Assembly: GCA_934661375.1 (NCBI GenBank)
Contig: CAKUJH010000031.1
Location: forward strand, 1-40,722
Reading direction: 5' to 3'
Length of the DNA: 40,722 bases
Source: an uncultured Victivallales bacterium
GTDB lineage: Bacteria; Verrucomicrobiota; Lentisphaeria; Victivallales; UBA1829
In this document: one piece after another, positions 7,852-17,298 of the stretch
Numbering within the stretch: position 1 is the stretch's first letter
How the letters are laid out: each line of letters starts with the position of its first letter
Translations under genes and position numbers: made by a program
Notes under the pieces: model-generated
The model's database searches: none
Seen by the model: only the letters and a program-made list of their open reading frames with translations
Told to the model about the DNA's origin: nothing

Positions 7852-9423
7852 TCATTCTCCTCCGGATTCCGGGGCTTGTGCCTGGAACATGACAATACTG
7901 GTATTGCGGGAATCTCCGGAGTAATAAATAAGGTAATGCGTATTGCCGATGCGGGTTCCGTTCACATTGCCGGCATCGCAGCCATGTGTGCTGCCGGAAG
8001 CAATCACTTCGCACGTCGGCCAGTCAAGCGGATGTCCCCAGATGCGTTCCGCTGATACCGTACGGCGTTTCAGCATTCCGCGGATCCGGTGAAAATAATA
8101 ATTGGTGATCAGTCCGGTCACGGGATCGTAAAACAGTGTCGGTGTGGATTCCAGCACATCGCAGATGCGTGTCCGGAAACGCCGCCAGGTCTGTCCGTAA
8201 TCGGAGGATTCCAGCTGATACTGCGCCCGGCGGGTGTCATTTCCCAGCGCTTCACTCCGGGCGATGGCGAGAATGCGTCCGTTCCCCAGATATACCGCCG
8301 AAGGTTCCGTCGGCCAGTCGTCGCGGGTCAGCCCGGTTTCCATCACCAGCTGTGTCCAGGTGCGGCCGTCATCTTTGCTGGTCAGTGTTCCCCAGGAATT
8401 GTGCGGCTTTCCGTCGCGCGTGTATTCTCCGGCGAACCACAAAGCCATCAGTCCTTTGCCCGGTACCTGGAAGATATCCGTAATCTGCATGGGCATCGGA
8501 TCCGGACGCAGAACGGCGATCCGTTCAAATGAAATGCCGTCCGCGGTCCGGTACAGTTCATGACGCCAGGGCGTTCCGACGCACCGCACCATGAACAGGG
8601 CCGCTCCGGTGGAATCCAGACCCTTGCCGATGTTCACTTCGCCGACGTCCGGCGCGTTGGATACCAGTACTTCCGGAGTCCAGGTCTTGCCTCCGTCTGA
8701 AGAAGTCCGGGCATAAATCCCGCGGCTTTTCTCGCCGATGGTGTGTTCCGTGCCGCGGGAATAAACGCAGATCAGTTTTGACCCGACCGCCTGAATCATC
8801 GGCCAGGAATTATAACCGGGGGCGTCATGCACTGTCTGCGGCGCGGACAGTTTTTTCAGGGGAGTGATCCGCACTCCTGCTATGCCGGAAACGCCGCGGT
8901 ATGTCGACGCCGGATCCTGTAAATCCCGTTCAATCTGAAATTCCAGTTTCATGCCCGGATTCACCGGATAATACGATTCCAGTTCGACAAAACGGCATTC
9001 TCCGGCTTTCCCCGCAGCTGCCCGGACCGGTGTCCAGTGCGTAGTGGCGGAAACGTCGGCGGGGTTGTCCGGCTGAGCGGCACGCAGACGAAACACTTCC
9101 TCCTGTCCTGTTCCGGCATCCTCCGGATTCACCGCGGCGATTTCAATCCGCACTCCGCCGCAGTCCGCCGGCAATCCGGAAAAACTTCCCCGGACGACCT
9201 GTCCGGGATTCGTGCCGGACAGCGCAATGACCGGGACTTTTTCTCCGCCGCAGACCATTTGAATAATACTTGCCGAACCAGAAGCGGAAAGCTGTTCCGC
9301 CGGCAGGAAAACAGACTCCCCGGCGGCATTCGGATCTGCTGCCGCACAGGCGGCATTGCCGCCGGACAGCCGGACCAGAGTATTGAGGATATTCACCTGA
9401 AACAAATCCTTGTGTTTTGTCAT
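7852..9423 (-). CDS. Sialidase-fold (BNR/Asp-box) glycan-active protein
   Basis: 523 residues with no signal peptide. The C-terminal two thirds (from about residue 195) looks like a six-bladed sialidase propeller with three Asp boxes: SSDGGKTW (241-248), SKDDGRTW (349-356) and SSDYGQTW (406-413). The N-terminal 190 residues appear to be a beta-sandwich that I do not recognise. The fold suggests an exo-alpha-sialidase or related enzyme removing terminal sugars. The arginine triad of GH33 cannot be placed with confidence (YSRG near 221 is a candidate), so activity on sialic acid is unproven. The gene begins 18 bases after the upstream hydrolase-like gene, with GGGAG about ten bases ahead of ATG, so the two are one unit. 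Lack of a signal implies cytoplasmic action on imported oligosaccharides or an unusual export route. Confidence 0.72.
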   Translation of the reverse strand: MTKHKDLFQVNILNTLVRLSGGNAACAAADPNAAGESVFLPAEQLSASGSASIIQMVCGGEKVPVIALSGTNPGQVVRGSFSGLPADCGGVRIEIAAVNPEDAGTGQEEVFRLRAAQPDNPADVSATTHWTPVRAAAGKAGECRFVELESYYPVNPGMKLEFQIERDLQDPASTYRGVSGIAGVRITPLKKLSAPQTVHDAPGYNSWPMIQAVGSKLICVYSRGTEHTIGEKSRGIYARTSSDGGKTWTPEVLVSNAPDVGEVNIGKGLDSTGAALFMVRCVGTPWRHELYRTADGISFERIAVLRPDPMPMQITDIFQVPGKGLMALWFAGEYTRDGKPHNSWGTLTSKDDGRTWTQLVMETGLTRDDWPTEPSAVYLGNGRILAIARSEALGNDTRRAQYQLESSDYGQTWRRFRTRICDVLESTPTLFYDPVTGLITNYYFHRIRGMLKRRTVSAERIWGHPLDWPTCEVIASGSTHGCDAGNVNGTRIGNTHYLIYYSGDSRNTSIVMFQAQAPESGGE

Positions 9424-9441
9424 TGTCCGGGACTCCCGGTT

Positions 9442-11562
9442 TCAATATGCCGTGGCGGTACTGCTCGGCATCATTGCCGGTTCGTCCAGATACGATTCCG
9501 TCATGAATTCGGCTTTTTCCGCCGGAATGTTTGCCGGACAGTCAAATTGCACCCGTTCATATTTGCCGATATGCAGACGAATTCCGTTCACCGTAATATC
9601 TTTTGCGGAACCGGACAAATCCTCCACTTCGAATTTTCCGGCGTTCAGCACGAAATTCCAGCAGCCGTTCTGACCCGGAGCAAAACCGCATACCGGATCC
9701 TGCGGAATGAACAGCACTTCGTCTTCCACGTAAAAAGTTCTGAATGCGCACGCCGGCAGCAGAACTTCCGTTGCCAGATGTCCTTTGTATTCCAGCCGGA
9801 CACTCTGTGTCAGATCCGGATCGCTGTTCAGCAGGTAGATCACCTGTCCTTTGCCGGCAGGATAAACCGCCCAGCGGACTGTGTCCGGGGCAATCAGTTC
9901 CAGCTCTGTGCGGTGAGCTTTTGCCGCGGTGCGGGTCAGCACTTCGGCGAATTTGCGCATTCCGTATGCGCCGGGTTTGGTGAAAGTCGTAACCGTGAAG
10001 ACCACACCTTTGCCCAGACGCCGTTCCGTCATCAGCGGATGTTTTACGCAGTCTTCCAGCGTGTCGCGGACGTAATCCGAATATGCCGCCAGCACCCGCA
10101 CGGCAGGATCGGTGATCTCGATTTCCGCCGGTTCGGTATGCCCGATGAAATACGGATCGCGGTTGACTGTGCGCACTGGGAAATCGTATTCCGGATACGA
10201 ACTGTTCTGGACGAATTTCATGCCGATGACATCGCCTTTTTCCCGTCCGGTCACTTTGAAACCGCAGAGTTCGGAAAGATCGCCGTTTCGGAACAGTTTG
10301 ACTTCATCGCCGCGTTTTTCCGCATTGTCGAAATGGGACAGCCACAGAATCAGATGTCCGCCATTCTTCACGAAATCCGTCAGTTTTTCATACAGAGCAT
10401 CATCCATCCGGTTGTATCCGGTCAGAATCAGCAGTCTGTATCGGCTGAAATCGGCAAACGGCGGAATCACGTCCGCCTGTCCGCACGGCGGATTGCCGGA
10501 GTAATTGTGCCGTCCGGTTACATTTTCATGGAAAATGTCTTCCCTCTGGAACAGTGTATCGAACATCGCCCAGCCTTTTTCCGCATCGGAAGATTCCCAT
10601 GCTTCACCGTTTTCATACTGTCCCCAGGCATACGGATTCCAGATTCCGGGGTGTCCGTCATCCTTGCCCTGCAGCACCGCCATCGGGACACGGGGACCGC
10701 CTTCCGGGCGGGTATGAATGCGGGTGAAGCGGTAAAGACTGCGCAGTTCGCGGCGGGTGCGGAGCATTTCCTCCGAGTCGAAATCGAACCATTTTTCCCC
10801 GCGGGCATGGTATTCCATGTGTCCGGATTCCGGATAAATGAAATCCGCACCGAACATGTATGCGGTCCAGAGAGCAATGCGCCAGCGGCGGATCCAGAGT
10901 TCGTCCATGCGGATTCCACCGTACCAGAGCATGGCAATGTGCGCGCCCCAGATCACATTCTGCGCCTTTGCCGTGCCGCGGATGGCGGAAAGAGTCAGCC
11001 GCGGATCGCCCGGCAGCATTTCAATGCACTGACCGTCAATTCCGGCTTCCGCGTGATAGGAAAATGCAATGCTGGAATCCACGTTGAACAGTGGACAGCT
11101 GCACACCTGGGTGCGTTCAAAATCCAGCTGTCCTTTGAGGTATTTTATATATTCGGCGTGCGCTTCCGCCTCGTTTCTGCAGGCAGGCATGTTGACATAT
11201 TGTCCCGCCTGTGCGTTGATCACATAAGATTTCGGCCAGTAGAACATGCCGCCGGCTTCGCCGATGGCGTAACGTCCGAGAAAATAATCTCCGGCTTCGG
11301 CAATGATTTCTTCCAAATCCTGCTTCGAGAGGTTTTCACAGTGCAGACGTTTATGATTATAACGTTTCACGATTTCGCTCAGCATCATGTAGATTTTCCG
11401 GTCGCGGCAGTAGCGGACCACATCCAGCGCCTCCTGCTTGCTGTCTGGCAGCCAGAGCAGGACAACATTGCCGAGTTTCAGTTTTTCAAAATCGCGGATG
11501 GGGTCGAGACCCGGTCCGACGGATGAGCCCACCAGCGGCAGGGATTTCGGTAATTTTGTCAT
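9442..11562 (-). CDS. Putative glycoside hydrolase (TIM barrel plus GATase-like domain, GH42-like layout)
   Basis: 706 residues, no signal peptide. Residues about 20-300 look like a (beta/alpha)8 barrel, with YAIGEAGGMFYWP (99-111) and FIYPESG (241-247) as possible acid/base and nucleophile regions. Residues about 365-440 (PFADFSRYRLLILTGYN, then NGGHLILWLSH) resemble the glutamine-amidotransferase-like trimerisation domain of GH42 beta-galactosidases, and a beta-rich C-terminus follows. The family call is by architecture only; I do not recognise a named family. AAGGAG upstream of the ATG supports the start. It lies 32 bases after rsmB and 18 bases before the sialidase-fold gene, on the same strand. 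Confidence 0.6.
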   Translation of the reverse strand: MTKLPKSLPLVGSSVGPGLDPIRDFEKLKLGNVVLLWLPDSKQEALDVVRYCRDRKIYMMLSEIVKRYNHKRLHCENLSKQDLEEIIAEAGDYFLGRYAIGEAGGMFYWPKSYVINAQAGQYVNMPACRNEAEAHAEYIKYLKGQLDFERTQVCSCPLFNVDSSIAFSYHAEAGIDGQCIEMLPGDPRLTLSAIRGTAKAQNVIWGAHIAMLWYGGIRMDELWIRRWRIALWTAYMFGADFIYPESGHMEYHARGEKWFDFDSEEMLRTRRELRSLYRFTRIHTRPEGGPRVPMAVLQGKDDGHPGIWNPYAWGQYENGEAWESSDAEKGWAMFDTLFQREDIFHENVTGRHNYSGNPPCGQADVIPPFADFSRYRLLILTGYNRMDDALYEKLTDFVKNGGHLILWLSHFDNAEKRGDEVKLFRNGDLSELCGFKVTGREKGDVIGMKFVQNSSYPEYDFPVRTVNRDPYFIGHTEPAEIEITDPAVRVLAAYSDYVRDTLEDCVKHPLMTERRLGKGVVFTVTTFTKPGAYGMRKFAEVLTRTAAKAHRTELELIAPDTVRWAVYPAGKGQVIYLLNSDPDLTQSVRLEYKGHLATEVLLPACAFRTFYVEDEVLFIPQDPVCGFAPGQNGCWNFVLNAGKFEVEDLSGSAKDITVNGIRLHIGKYERVQFDCPANIPAEKAEFMTESYLDEPAMMPSSTATAY

Positions 11563-11594
11563 GACACTCTCTCCTTTAAATATGTTTCAAGATT

Positions 11595-12842
11595 TCAATC
11601 CCGTTTCAATAACGCGCCAAACGCACCGTCATGCAGTGCCTCCGGATACAGTTTGCGCTGACGCACCAGATGAAATTCCGGATGATTTTCCAGAAAACGT
11701 TCCACCTGTTTTTCATCTTCGTCCGGTTCGATGCTGCAGGTGGAATACAGAAGCTGTCCGCCGGGAGCCGTCAGACGCGCCAGCGAATTGAGGATGTCCC
11801 ATTGCAAAGTGGAAACATCCAGCAGTTTTTTGCCGGAATAACGCCAGGGGGCATCGCAGCGGCGGCGGATTACTCCGCTGTTGCCGCACGGCACATCCGC
11901 CAGAATCAGGTTAAAGGATTTTTCTGCAAACGGATTTTCCTGTGCCGAAGCCTGCACGGTTCTTGCCCGGACGCCCGCCCGGTTCAGATTGAGTTTCAAG
12001 GTCTGAAGCCGCTGCGGAGACCGGTCGGCGGCAGTCAGTTTCAAGGTACTGCCCGCCATTTTTGCCCAGTCCCACAGCAGAATGCTTTTCCCGCCGGGCG
12101 CGGCGCAGGCGTCCAGAACTTCTCCTTCGGGTGCGGCATCCAGCAGAGACAAAGCCAGCGTTGTTGCGGGATCCTGCACGTAGACCAGACCTTTTTCCAG
12201 CCAGTTCAGCCGGAAAAATTTTTCGGGCTGAAGAATTTCATAGAAACGGAACGGAGCTGTAAAATCCAGACGCGGCAATTCCCGGACAAACTCTGATCCA
12301 CTTTCCGGCAGTTCTCCGCGCAGCCGGAAAACCGGCGGGGGATTGACGGCATAAGCGTCAATCAGAGCTGCGGTCTGTTCCGGACCGAAAATTTTTTCCC
12401 AGTGATTCTTCAGTGTCTGTGGGAAAGAACTGGCTGGCGGATTGCGGACTTCCTCCGACTGCAGAGCGGAGCGCAGAACCGCGTTCACAAATGCGGCGGG
12501 TCCGTGTCCGAATTTTCGTTTGGCGCAATCCACTGCCACATTGGCGGCGGACTGTGCCGCGATACCGGTCTGGAACACTGCCTGCGTCAGAGCGCAGGCG
12601 AGCAGTGCGCGGAGTTCCTGTTTTACACCGCCTTTCCTTGCCCGGCTCAGGATCAGATCATCTATGAAGCCTTTGTGGCGGAAGTATTCAAACAGCAGTG
12701 ACGCCACCGCCGGGCTGCCTTCTGAACCTTCGCCTCTGAGTTTGTCCAGACACTCGTCCAGATTGGCATTGGAGCGTTCCCATTCCAGCAGAATGGAAAA
12801 AGCTCCGAACAATATTTTTTCCGAAATCCGATTGTTTTTCAT
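11595..12842 (-). CDS. rsmB: 16S rRNA (cytosine-967-C5)-methyltransferase RsmB
   Basis: About 415 residues from ATG at 12842; an in-frame ATG at 12890 is badly placed against its only ribosome-like sequence. The N-terminal 140 residues match the NusB-like RNA-binding domain (AVFQTG, VNAVLR). The C-terminal Rossmann domain has LDACAAPGGKS for S-adenosylmethionine, DVPCGNSGVIRRR with the release cysteine, and YSTCSIEPDEDE with the catalytic cysteine. It makes m5C967 in 16S rRNA. It is divergent from proC across 136 bases. It is followed on the same strand by two glycan-active genes, an unusual neighbour for a ribosome-modification gene. Confidence 0.92.
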   Translation of the reverse strand: MKNNRISEKILFGAFSILLEWERSNANLDECLDKLRGEGSEGSPAVASLLFEYFRHKGFIDDLILSRARKGGVKQELRALLACALTQAVFQTGIAAQSAANVAVDCAKRKFGHGPAAFVNAVLRSALQSEEVRNPPASSFPQTLKNHWEKIFGPEQTAALIDAYAVNPPPVFRLRGELPESGSEFVRELPRLDFTAPFRFYEILQPEKFFRLNWLEKGLVYVQDPATTLALSLLDAAPEGEVLDACAAPGGKSILLWDWAKMAGSTLKLTAADRSPQRLQTLKLNLNRAGVRARTVQASAQENPFAEKSFNLILADVPCGNSGVIRRRCDAPWRYSGKKLLDVSTLQWDILNSLARLTAPGGQLLYSTCSIEPDEDEKQVERFLENHPEFHLVRQRKLYPEALHDGAFGALLKRD

Positions 12843-12915
12843 GTCCCGTCCGTTCTTTTTTGAGATGCGACAGACAGTAAAATAACCCATTTCCTGAAAA
12901 TTTCATCTTTTTTCG

Positions 12916-12943
12916 GTGAAAAATCCGGAAAATAGATTATATT
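12916..12943 (+). promoter_or_regulatory. Probable proC promoter in the rsmB-proC divergent region
   Basis: GTGAAA (12916-12921) and TATATT (12938-12943) are 16 bases apart, 35 bases before the proC start. The same A/T patch reads TATAAT on the minus strand (12941-12936) and could serve rsmB, although no good -35 box is seen for that direction. Confidence 0.4.
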
Positions 12944-12978
12944 AAAAGGAAAAAATCAGAAAATCAGGAGTTGAAACC

Positions 12979-13785
12979 ATGTCGGAACAGAAAAAAACAG
13001 CATTTATCGGTGCGGGAAAAATGGCGACAGCCATCGGCAAAGGTCTGATGAACGCCGCCGGACAGCAATGGAAAGCCGCCGCCTGCGATCCTTCGGAAAA
13101 AGCGCGGGAACATTTCAGCGCAGTTACCGGGATTCCCTGTTTCAGGACCATCGCCGAAGCGGTGAAAGATGCGGACGTCGTGCTGCTGGCGGTCAAACCG
13201 CAATATGCAAAAGAGGCTCTGGAGGAAGCTGCGCCCCTGCTGAACGGCGCATTGCTGATTTCCATTGCGGCGGGACTCCCCCTTGAAAAACTTTCCGCCA
13301 TGGCAAAAACGGATCGGGTGATCCGCGTCATGCCCAATACCCCCGCGCTGGCGGGCGAAGGCATGAGCTGCTTCGCGCCGGGCAAAGCTGTTGCGGCGGA
13401 AGATATTGCCTGTGCGGAAATGATTTTGAGTTCCTTCGGCAGATGCCGTCAGGTGCCGGAAAAACTGATGGATGCCGTAACCGGATTGAGCGGAAGCGGC
13501 CCGGCGTATGTCTTTGAATTCATCATGGCTCTGGCGGACGGCGGTGTATATGAAGGACTTCCGCGCGACATTGCATTGGAACTGGCGGCGCAGACCGTTT
13601 ACGGCAGTGCGAAAATGGTGCTGGCGGGAACGGATTCTCCGGCGGCTCTGCGGGATGCGGTCATTTCTCCTGCCGGAACCACGGCGCGCGGAGTGGCGGC
13701 TCTCGACGAAGGGGCATTCCGCAGCACGGTTGTCAAAGCCGTGATCGCCGGAGCGGAACGTTCCGGCGAACTGGGCAAACTCTGA
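12979..13785 (+). CDS. proC: Pyrroline-5-carboxylate reductase
   Basis: 268 residues, the normal ProC length. It shows the N-terminal dinucleotide fold FIGAGKMATAI (9-19), LLAVKPQ in the NAD(P) domain, VMPNTPA near 117-123, and the C-terminal helical signature TGLSGSGPAYVF. It reduces 1-pyrroline-5-carboxylate to L-proline with NAD(P)H, the last step of proline synthesis. AGGAG eight bases upstream supports the ATG. It is followed after 20 bases by an RlmI-type methyltransferase gene, probably in one transcript. Confidence 0.95.
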   Translation: MSEQKKTAFIGAGKMATAIGKGLMNAAGQQWKAAACDPSEKAREHFSAVTGIPCFRTIAEAVKDADVVLLAVKPQYAKEALEEAAPLLNGALLISIAAGLPLEKLSAMAKTDRVIRVMPNTPALAGEGMSCFAPGKAVAAEDIACAEMILSSFGRCRQVPEKLMDAVTGLSGSGPAYVFEFIMALADGGVYEGLPRDIALELAAQTVYGSAKMVLAGTDSPAALRDAVISPAGTTARGVAALDEGAFRSTVVKAVIAGAERSGELGKL

Positions 13786-13805
13786 CCGTACCACAGGAAA
13801 ATATC

Positions 13806-15053
13806 ATGCCGGCAAAACAACAGACCGCCGTATCCCGTCCGCCCAAAGTCGCGGCGGTTCATCTGCTGACCAAAGGACTTCAGGCTGTGCGTTCTCGGCA
13901 TCCGTGGATCTTTGAAGATTCCATCGCGAAAATGCCGTCCGGAATGTGCGCCGGGGATATTGCCGTGCTGTTTGACGGACGCCGCAAGCTCGGCGCGGCT
14001 CTGATTGATCCGCGGTCCGACATCCGGCTCCGGGTGCTGGCATTCGGTTCCCTGGCTCCGGACATCGGTCCGGAACTGTTCCGGCTTCTGGCGGAAAAAG
14101 CCGCCGTGCGGCGAGCGGGGCTGTTCGGACCGGAAACCAATGCGTGGCGGCTGATCAACGGTGAATCCGACGGTTTTTCCGGACTGGCTGCCGACCGCTA
14201 CGGCGATGTCCTGTCGGTCAAAGTTTATTCCGCCGCCTGGCTGCCGCATCTGGAAAATGTGCTGACTGCTCTCCGGCAGGTTTCGCCGGATTTGAAACGC
14301 ACCGCCGTGCGGCTGTCCCGTGAAGTTGCTTCGCTGTCCCCTGCCAGCCGGCTGAATTATGAAGACGGTATGCTTGCCGGCGAAGACGGCTGGGACGGCA
14401 CGGTTCGTTTCCTGGAAAACGGTTTGACTTTTGAAACCAATGTCCGCATGGGACAGAAGACCGGATTTTTTCTTGATCAGCGCGAAAACCGTGCAAAAGT
14501 CGGGGAATATGCCCGCGGCGCTGGTAAAGTGCTGAATGTGTTTTCCTATTCCGGCGGTTTCTCCCTGTATGCCGCGCGGAACGGTGCCAGGGAAGTTACC
14601 GATATTGATTTCAGCAAACCCGCACTGGACGCCTCCGAACATAATTTTTCCCTGAACCGTCATTTCCCCGGCGTGGCGGACTGCCGTCACCGGACTTTGC
14701 CGGATGACGCGTTCCACGCCATGCACGAACTGGAATTGCGCGGAGAACGTTTCGACGTGGTCATTGTTGATCCACCTTCGTTCGCCAAGGCTTCCGGAGA
14801 ACGGGCGCAGGCTCTGAATTCCTATTCACGTCTTGCCGCTCAGGCGGTGCGGCTCCTCCGGAAAAACGGTCTGCTGGTGTTCGCTTCCTGTTCAAGCCGA
14901 GTCAAGGCGGACGAATTGTTCGCGGAAGTGCATCGTTCCGCCCGGACAGCCGGACGTCCTCTGCGTGAACTTGAACGCCGCGCGGAAGCCCCGGATCATC
15001 CGGCGGACTTCAAAGAATCGCACTACCTGAAATGCATGTACGCCCGCGGCTGA
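13806..15053 (+). CDS. RlmI-family class I rRNA methyltransferase
   Basis: 415 residues. The N-terminal part (about 15-90) resembles the PUA-like domain of RlmI (RSRHPWIF, GDIAVLFDGRRKLG). A middle domain contains ADRYGD and the family signature GQKTGFFLDQRENR near 217-230. The C-terminal Rossmann domain has LNVFSYSGGFSLYAA for S-adenosylmethionine and VDPPSF near 322-327. E. coli RlmI makes m5C1962 in 23S rRNA, and this protein probably does the same or a related base. AGGA upstream of ATG supports the start. It lies 20 bases after proC and converges with the CBM9-like gene with only nine bases between stops and no terminator visible. Confidence 0.88.
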   Translation: MPAKQQTAVSRPPKVAAVHLLTKGLQAVRSRHPWIFEDSIAKMPSGMCAGDIAVLFDGRRKLGAALIDPRSDIRLRVLAFGSLAPDIGPELFRLLAEKAAVRRAGLFGPETNAWRLINGESDGFSGLAADRYGDVLSVKVYSAAWLPHLENVLTALRQVSPDLKRTAVRLSREVASLSPASRLNYEDGMLAGEDGWDGTVRFLENGLTFETNVRMGQKTGFFLDQRENRAKVGEYARGAGKVLNVFSYSGGFSLYAARNGAREVTDIDFSKPALDASEHNFSLNRHFPGVADCRHRTLPDDAFHAMHELELRGERFDVVIVDPPSFAKASGERAQALNSYSRLAAQAVRLLRKNGLLVFASCSSRVKADELFAEVHRSARTAGRPLRELERRAEAPDHPADFKESHYLKCMYARG

Positions 15054-15062
15054 ATCCGTTCC

Positions 15063-17285
15063 TTATTTTATCTTTGAAAGCAGGTAAACTTTCGGTTCAT
15101 ACGGCGTGAAGACATCCGATCCGTTCGGCACAGTTTCCCCGGACAGACGCCGGATTCTGTAATCTTTCCGGAGCGGATACACGGCTTCCGCCGCGCTGGT
15201 GTTCACCGCAATCAGCATGATTTCTCCGGACGGCAGCTGACGGGCAGCCGCGATGACCGGTCCGTTATTCCAATCGCCGGGCAGGGGGCTGCCCGCGGCG
15301 AACTGCGGATAGAAAGTTTCGACTTCATAGAGTATACCGGAAAGCAGAGACCAGAGCCGGGTTCGTGTTTCCGGCAGGAAGCCGTGTCCCATGTGAATGA
15401 TGTTTCCGGAAAAGCCGTTGAGTATGGACAGGTAGACCCCGGCACGGATTTCTTCGGCACGGCGGCACTGGTTGTCGGGAATCGTCCCGCCAAGCCAGTA
15501 AATCACCGGTTTTTTCCCGGACAGCTCACTGCGGACTTTTGTCATGTCGCGCTGAAGATTCGGAAGCATATTCTGTGCATAACTGGAGGAATACAGTGCC
15601 ACCTCAAACATATCGCACGCTTTCGAAAGACTGGCAATTTTCGCCGGATTGTCAGTCTGAATCGAATAGACCAGCTCCGGATTCGCCAGTTTGACCGCCT
15701 GATACGTTTTGAACATCAGTTCATCCGTATCGCCGGGTATGATTGTGCCGTCTGCGGCAGTTAACGCTTTCGGAATCTGCGCCTCGTAGGAAATACGGAA
15801 AAACGCCGGACGGGTATTTTTTATTTTCCGCACAAAATCCGCGGATTTTGCGGCATGAACATCATCCGGCGGATAAGCCCGTCCGGTGAAGGGTTTGCGG
15901 AACAGCCGGGCGTCGGGAATGCCGGCAAGCTGTACTGCGTCTTTCCGGACGCCGCGTGTTTCATAGCGCAGATTATGGGCGTCTCCAAACTGGAAAAATA
16001 CTTTTGGAGTGCTGGAAAGTCCAATCAGAAAAACCGGTTTGCCGTTCAGCTGAAGCTGTTCGCCGGAAACACGCAGCTGCTGCGGCGCAGAGACCGGTTT
16101 TGTTTCCGGAACATTTTTCAGAATGAAAAACACTCTGGATGTGCGGCTTTTGCCGTTCGTCAATTCCAGCACATAACGTCCCGGTGCCAAGGGCAGCACA
16201 TCTTTTTTCTGGGGCGAAATGCCCGGCAGGGCAAAGGGAATGCTTCCATTCTCTTTCGGGCATGGCGCGGAAAACACTTCGCCCTGCGGTCCGGTCAGAC
16301 GCAGCGTCATATCCTTTCCCATGGAATGACGGAAACGGATTGCGCCGTCTGCCGGGGTGTAGTAGAAACGGTCCAGGGTCAGGCTGTCCGCATTGCCGGT
16401 GGCGACGATTCCGGAAGAAATCCCGACCAGCCGTCCGGTCGCGGCATCCCGGAGTTCAACGCGGGACGGAACCGCTGATTTGAGCGGGAAATATCCGATT
16501 TCTATTGGGATTTCCGCTGTCAGCATACCGTTTTGAGTGCGGAATGTTCCGGAGAAAGCCGGCTTTTCACCGGAATAATAGTCCAGCTTGACCTGTTCCG
16601 GCATACGGGCAGACGAAAACGTCAGGACGTACGGCTGTTTCCGGGTATCGGCAGAACGCAGCAGTACGGAATTTTTCTCCGGGGTATCTTCACCGAAAAT
16701 CACTTCGGCGAACTGATCCGGAGCATGAAAACTCGCGGCTCCGGAAAAACTGGCGGTCTCGGATTTTCCGTTGAACCGGGCGGTTCGCGCCAGATTCATG
16801 CGCCAGATTTCTCCTTTACTTGGCTTTGCCGCTCTGATCAGCCGGTAAGGCATTTCCAGCCGGAATGTCCATTCATTCCCGCGGACAATATTCTTTTTCA
16901 GCAGACCGGCGGGATTCCATGCCATGTCAGTTTTTCTGGCGGAATACAGGAATCCGGAAGGACTCAATGCCAGATGCCAGTACACATCCCCTGTTTTTCC
17001 CGGCGCGATCTGCCATTCAAAAACTTCGCCGTTGAAAACTGCCATGTCGTCATCTTTGTTTCCGCCGCGCTGGAATTCCGAGCCTTCCGGCAGCCGCAGC
17101 ACCGCATCGACAATCAGCTTGCTGTCGTCATAGGACAGTTTCACCTCGGATGCCGGACAGGCACTCCATTCACCCCGTAAAGTGGTGAAGATTCCGCATT
17201 CGGCGGAAGGGTTCAGATACAGCCGTTCCGTGCCGCCCGCCGCGGCTGCGGCCATTGCCACCAGCAGAAACAGAAAGATGCGCAT
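15063..17285 (-). CDS. Secreted protein with CBM9-like domain and putative TIM-barrel hydrolase domain
   Basis: About 740 residues from ATG at 17285, which has AAGGAG eight bases upstream and opens with a signal peptide (MRIFLFLLVAMAAAAAGG). The N-terminal 200 residues (YDDSKLIVDAVL, EVFEWQIAPGKTGDVYWHLALS, WTFRLEMPYRLI) follow the CBM9-like fold that binds sugar-chain ends. Beta-sandwich segments follow. The region from about 400 (LRVSGEQLQLNGKPVFLIGLSS) begins like a glycoside-hydrolase barrel but contains no catalytic motif I can name. The likely place of action is the periplasm or cell surface. It is the second gene after the GH20-like gene, with a 13-base gap, so both come from the shared-type promoter near 19.5 kb. 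The function is inferred; I do not recognise the family. Confidence 0.62.
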   Translation of the reverse strand: MRIFLFLLVAMAAAAAGGTERLYLNPSAECGIFTTLRGEWSACPASEVKLSYDDSKLIVDAVLRLPEGSEFQRGGNKDDDMAVFNGEVFEWQIAPGKTGDVYWHLALSPSGFLYSARKTDMAWNPAGLLKKNIVRGNEWTFRLEMPYRLIRAAKPSKGEIWRMNLARTARFNGKSETASFSGAASFHAPDQFAEVIFGEDTPEKNSVLLRSADTRKQPYVLTFSSARMPEQVKLDYYSGEKPAFSGTFRTQNGMLTAEIPIEIGYFPLKSAVPSRVELRDAATGRLVGISSGIVATGNADSLTLDRFYYTPADGAIRFRHSMGKDMTLRLTGPQGEVFSAPCPKENGSIPFALPGISPQKKDVLPLAPGRYVLELTNGKSRTSRVFFILKNVPETKPVSAPQQLRVSGEQLQLNGKPVFLIGLSSTPKVFFQFGDAHNLRYETRGVRKDAVQLAGIPDARLFRKPFTGRAYPPDDVHAAKSADFVRKIKNTRPAFFRISYEAQIPKALTAADGTIIPGDTDELMFKTYQAVKLANPELVYSIQTDNPAKIASLSKACDMFEVALYSSSYAQNMLPNLQRDMTKVRSELSGKKPVIYWLGGTIPDNQCRRAEEIRAGVYLSILNGFSGNIIHMGHGFLPETRTRLWSLLSGILYEVETFYPQFAAGSPLPGDWNNGPVIAAARQLPSGEIMLIAVNTSAAEAVYPLRKDYRIRRLSGETVPNGSDVFTPYEPKVYLLSKIK

Positions 17286-17298
17286 GTCAGTTCTCCTT

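Noticed and set aside
9037..11526. An 829-codon open frame on the plus strand opposite the sialidase-fold and GH42-like genes
   Set aside because: It spans two clear minus-strand genes and their gap, has no ribosome site, and its translation has no domain or sensible composition. Such shadows come from codon bias in the real genes.
12936..12943. A fully symmetric bidirectional promoter for rsmB and proC
   Set aside because: The -10 patch reads well on both strands, but no acceptable -35 box was found for the rsmB direction, so only the proC promoter is listed.
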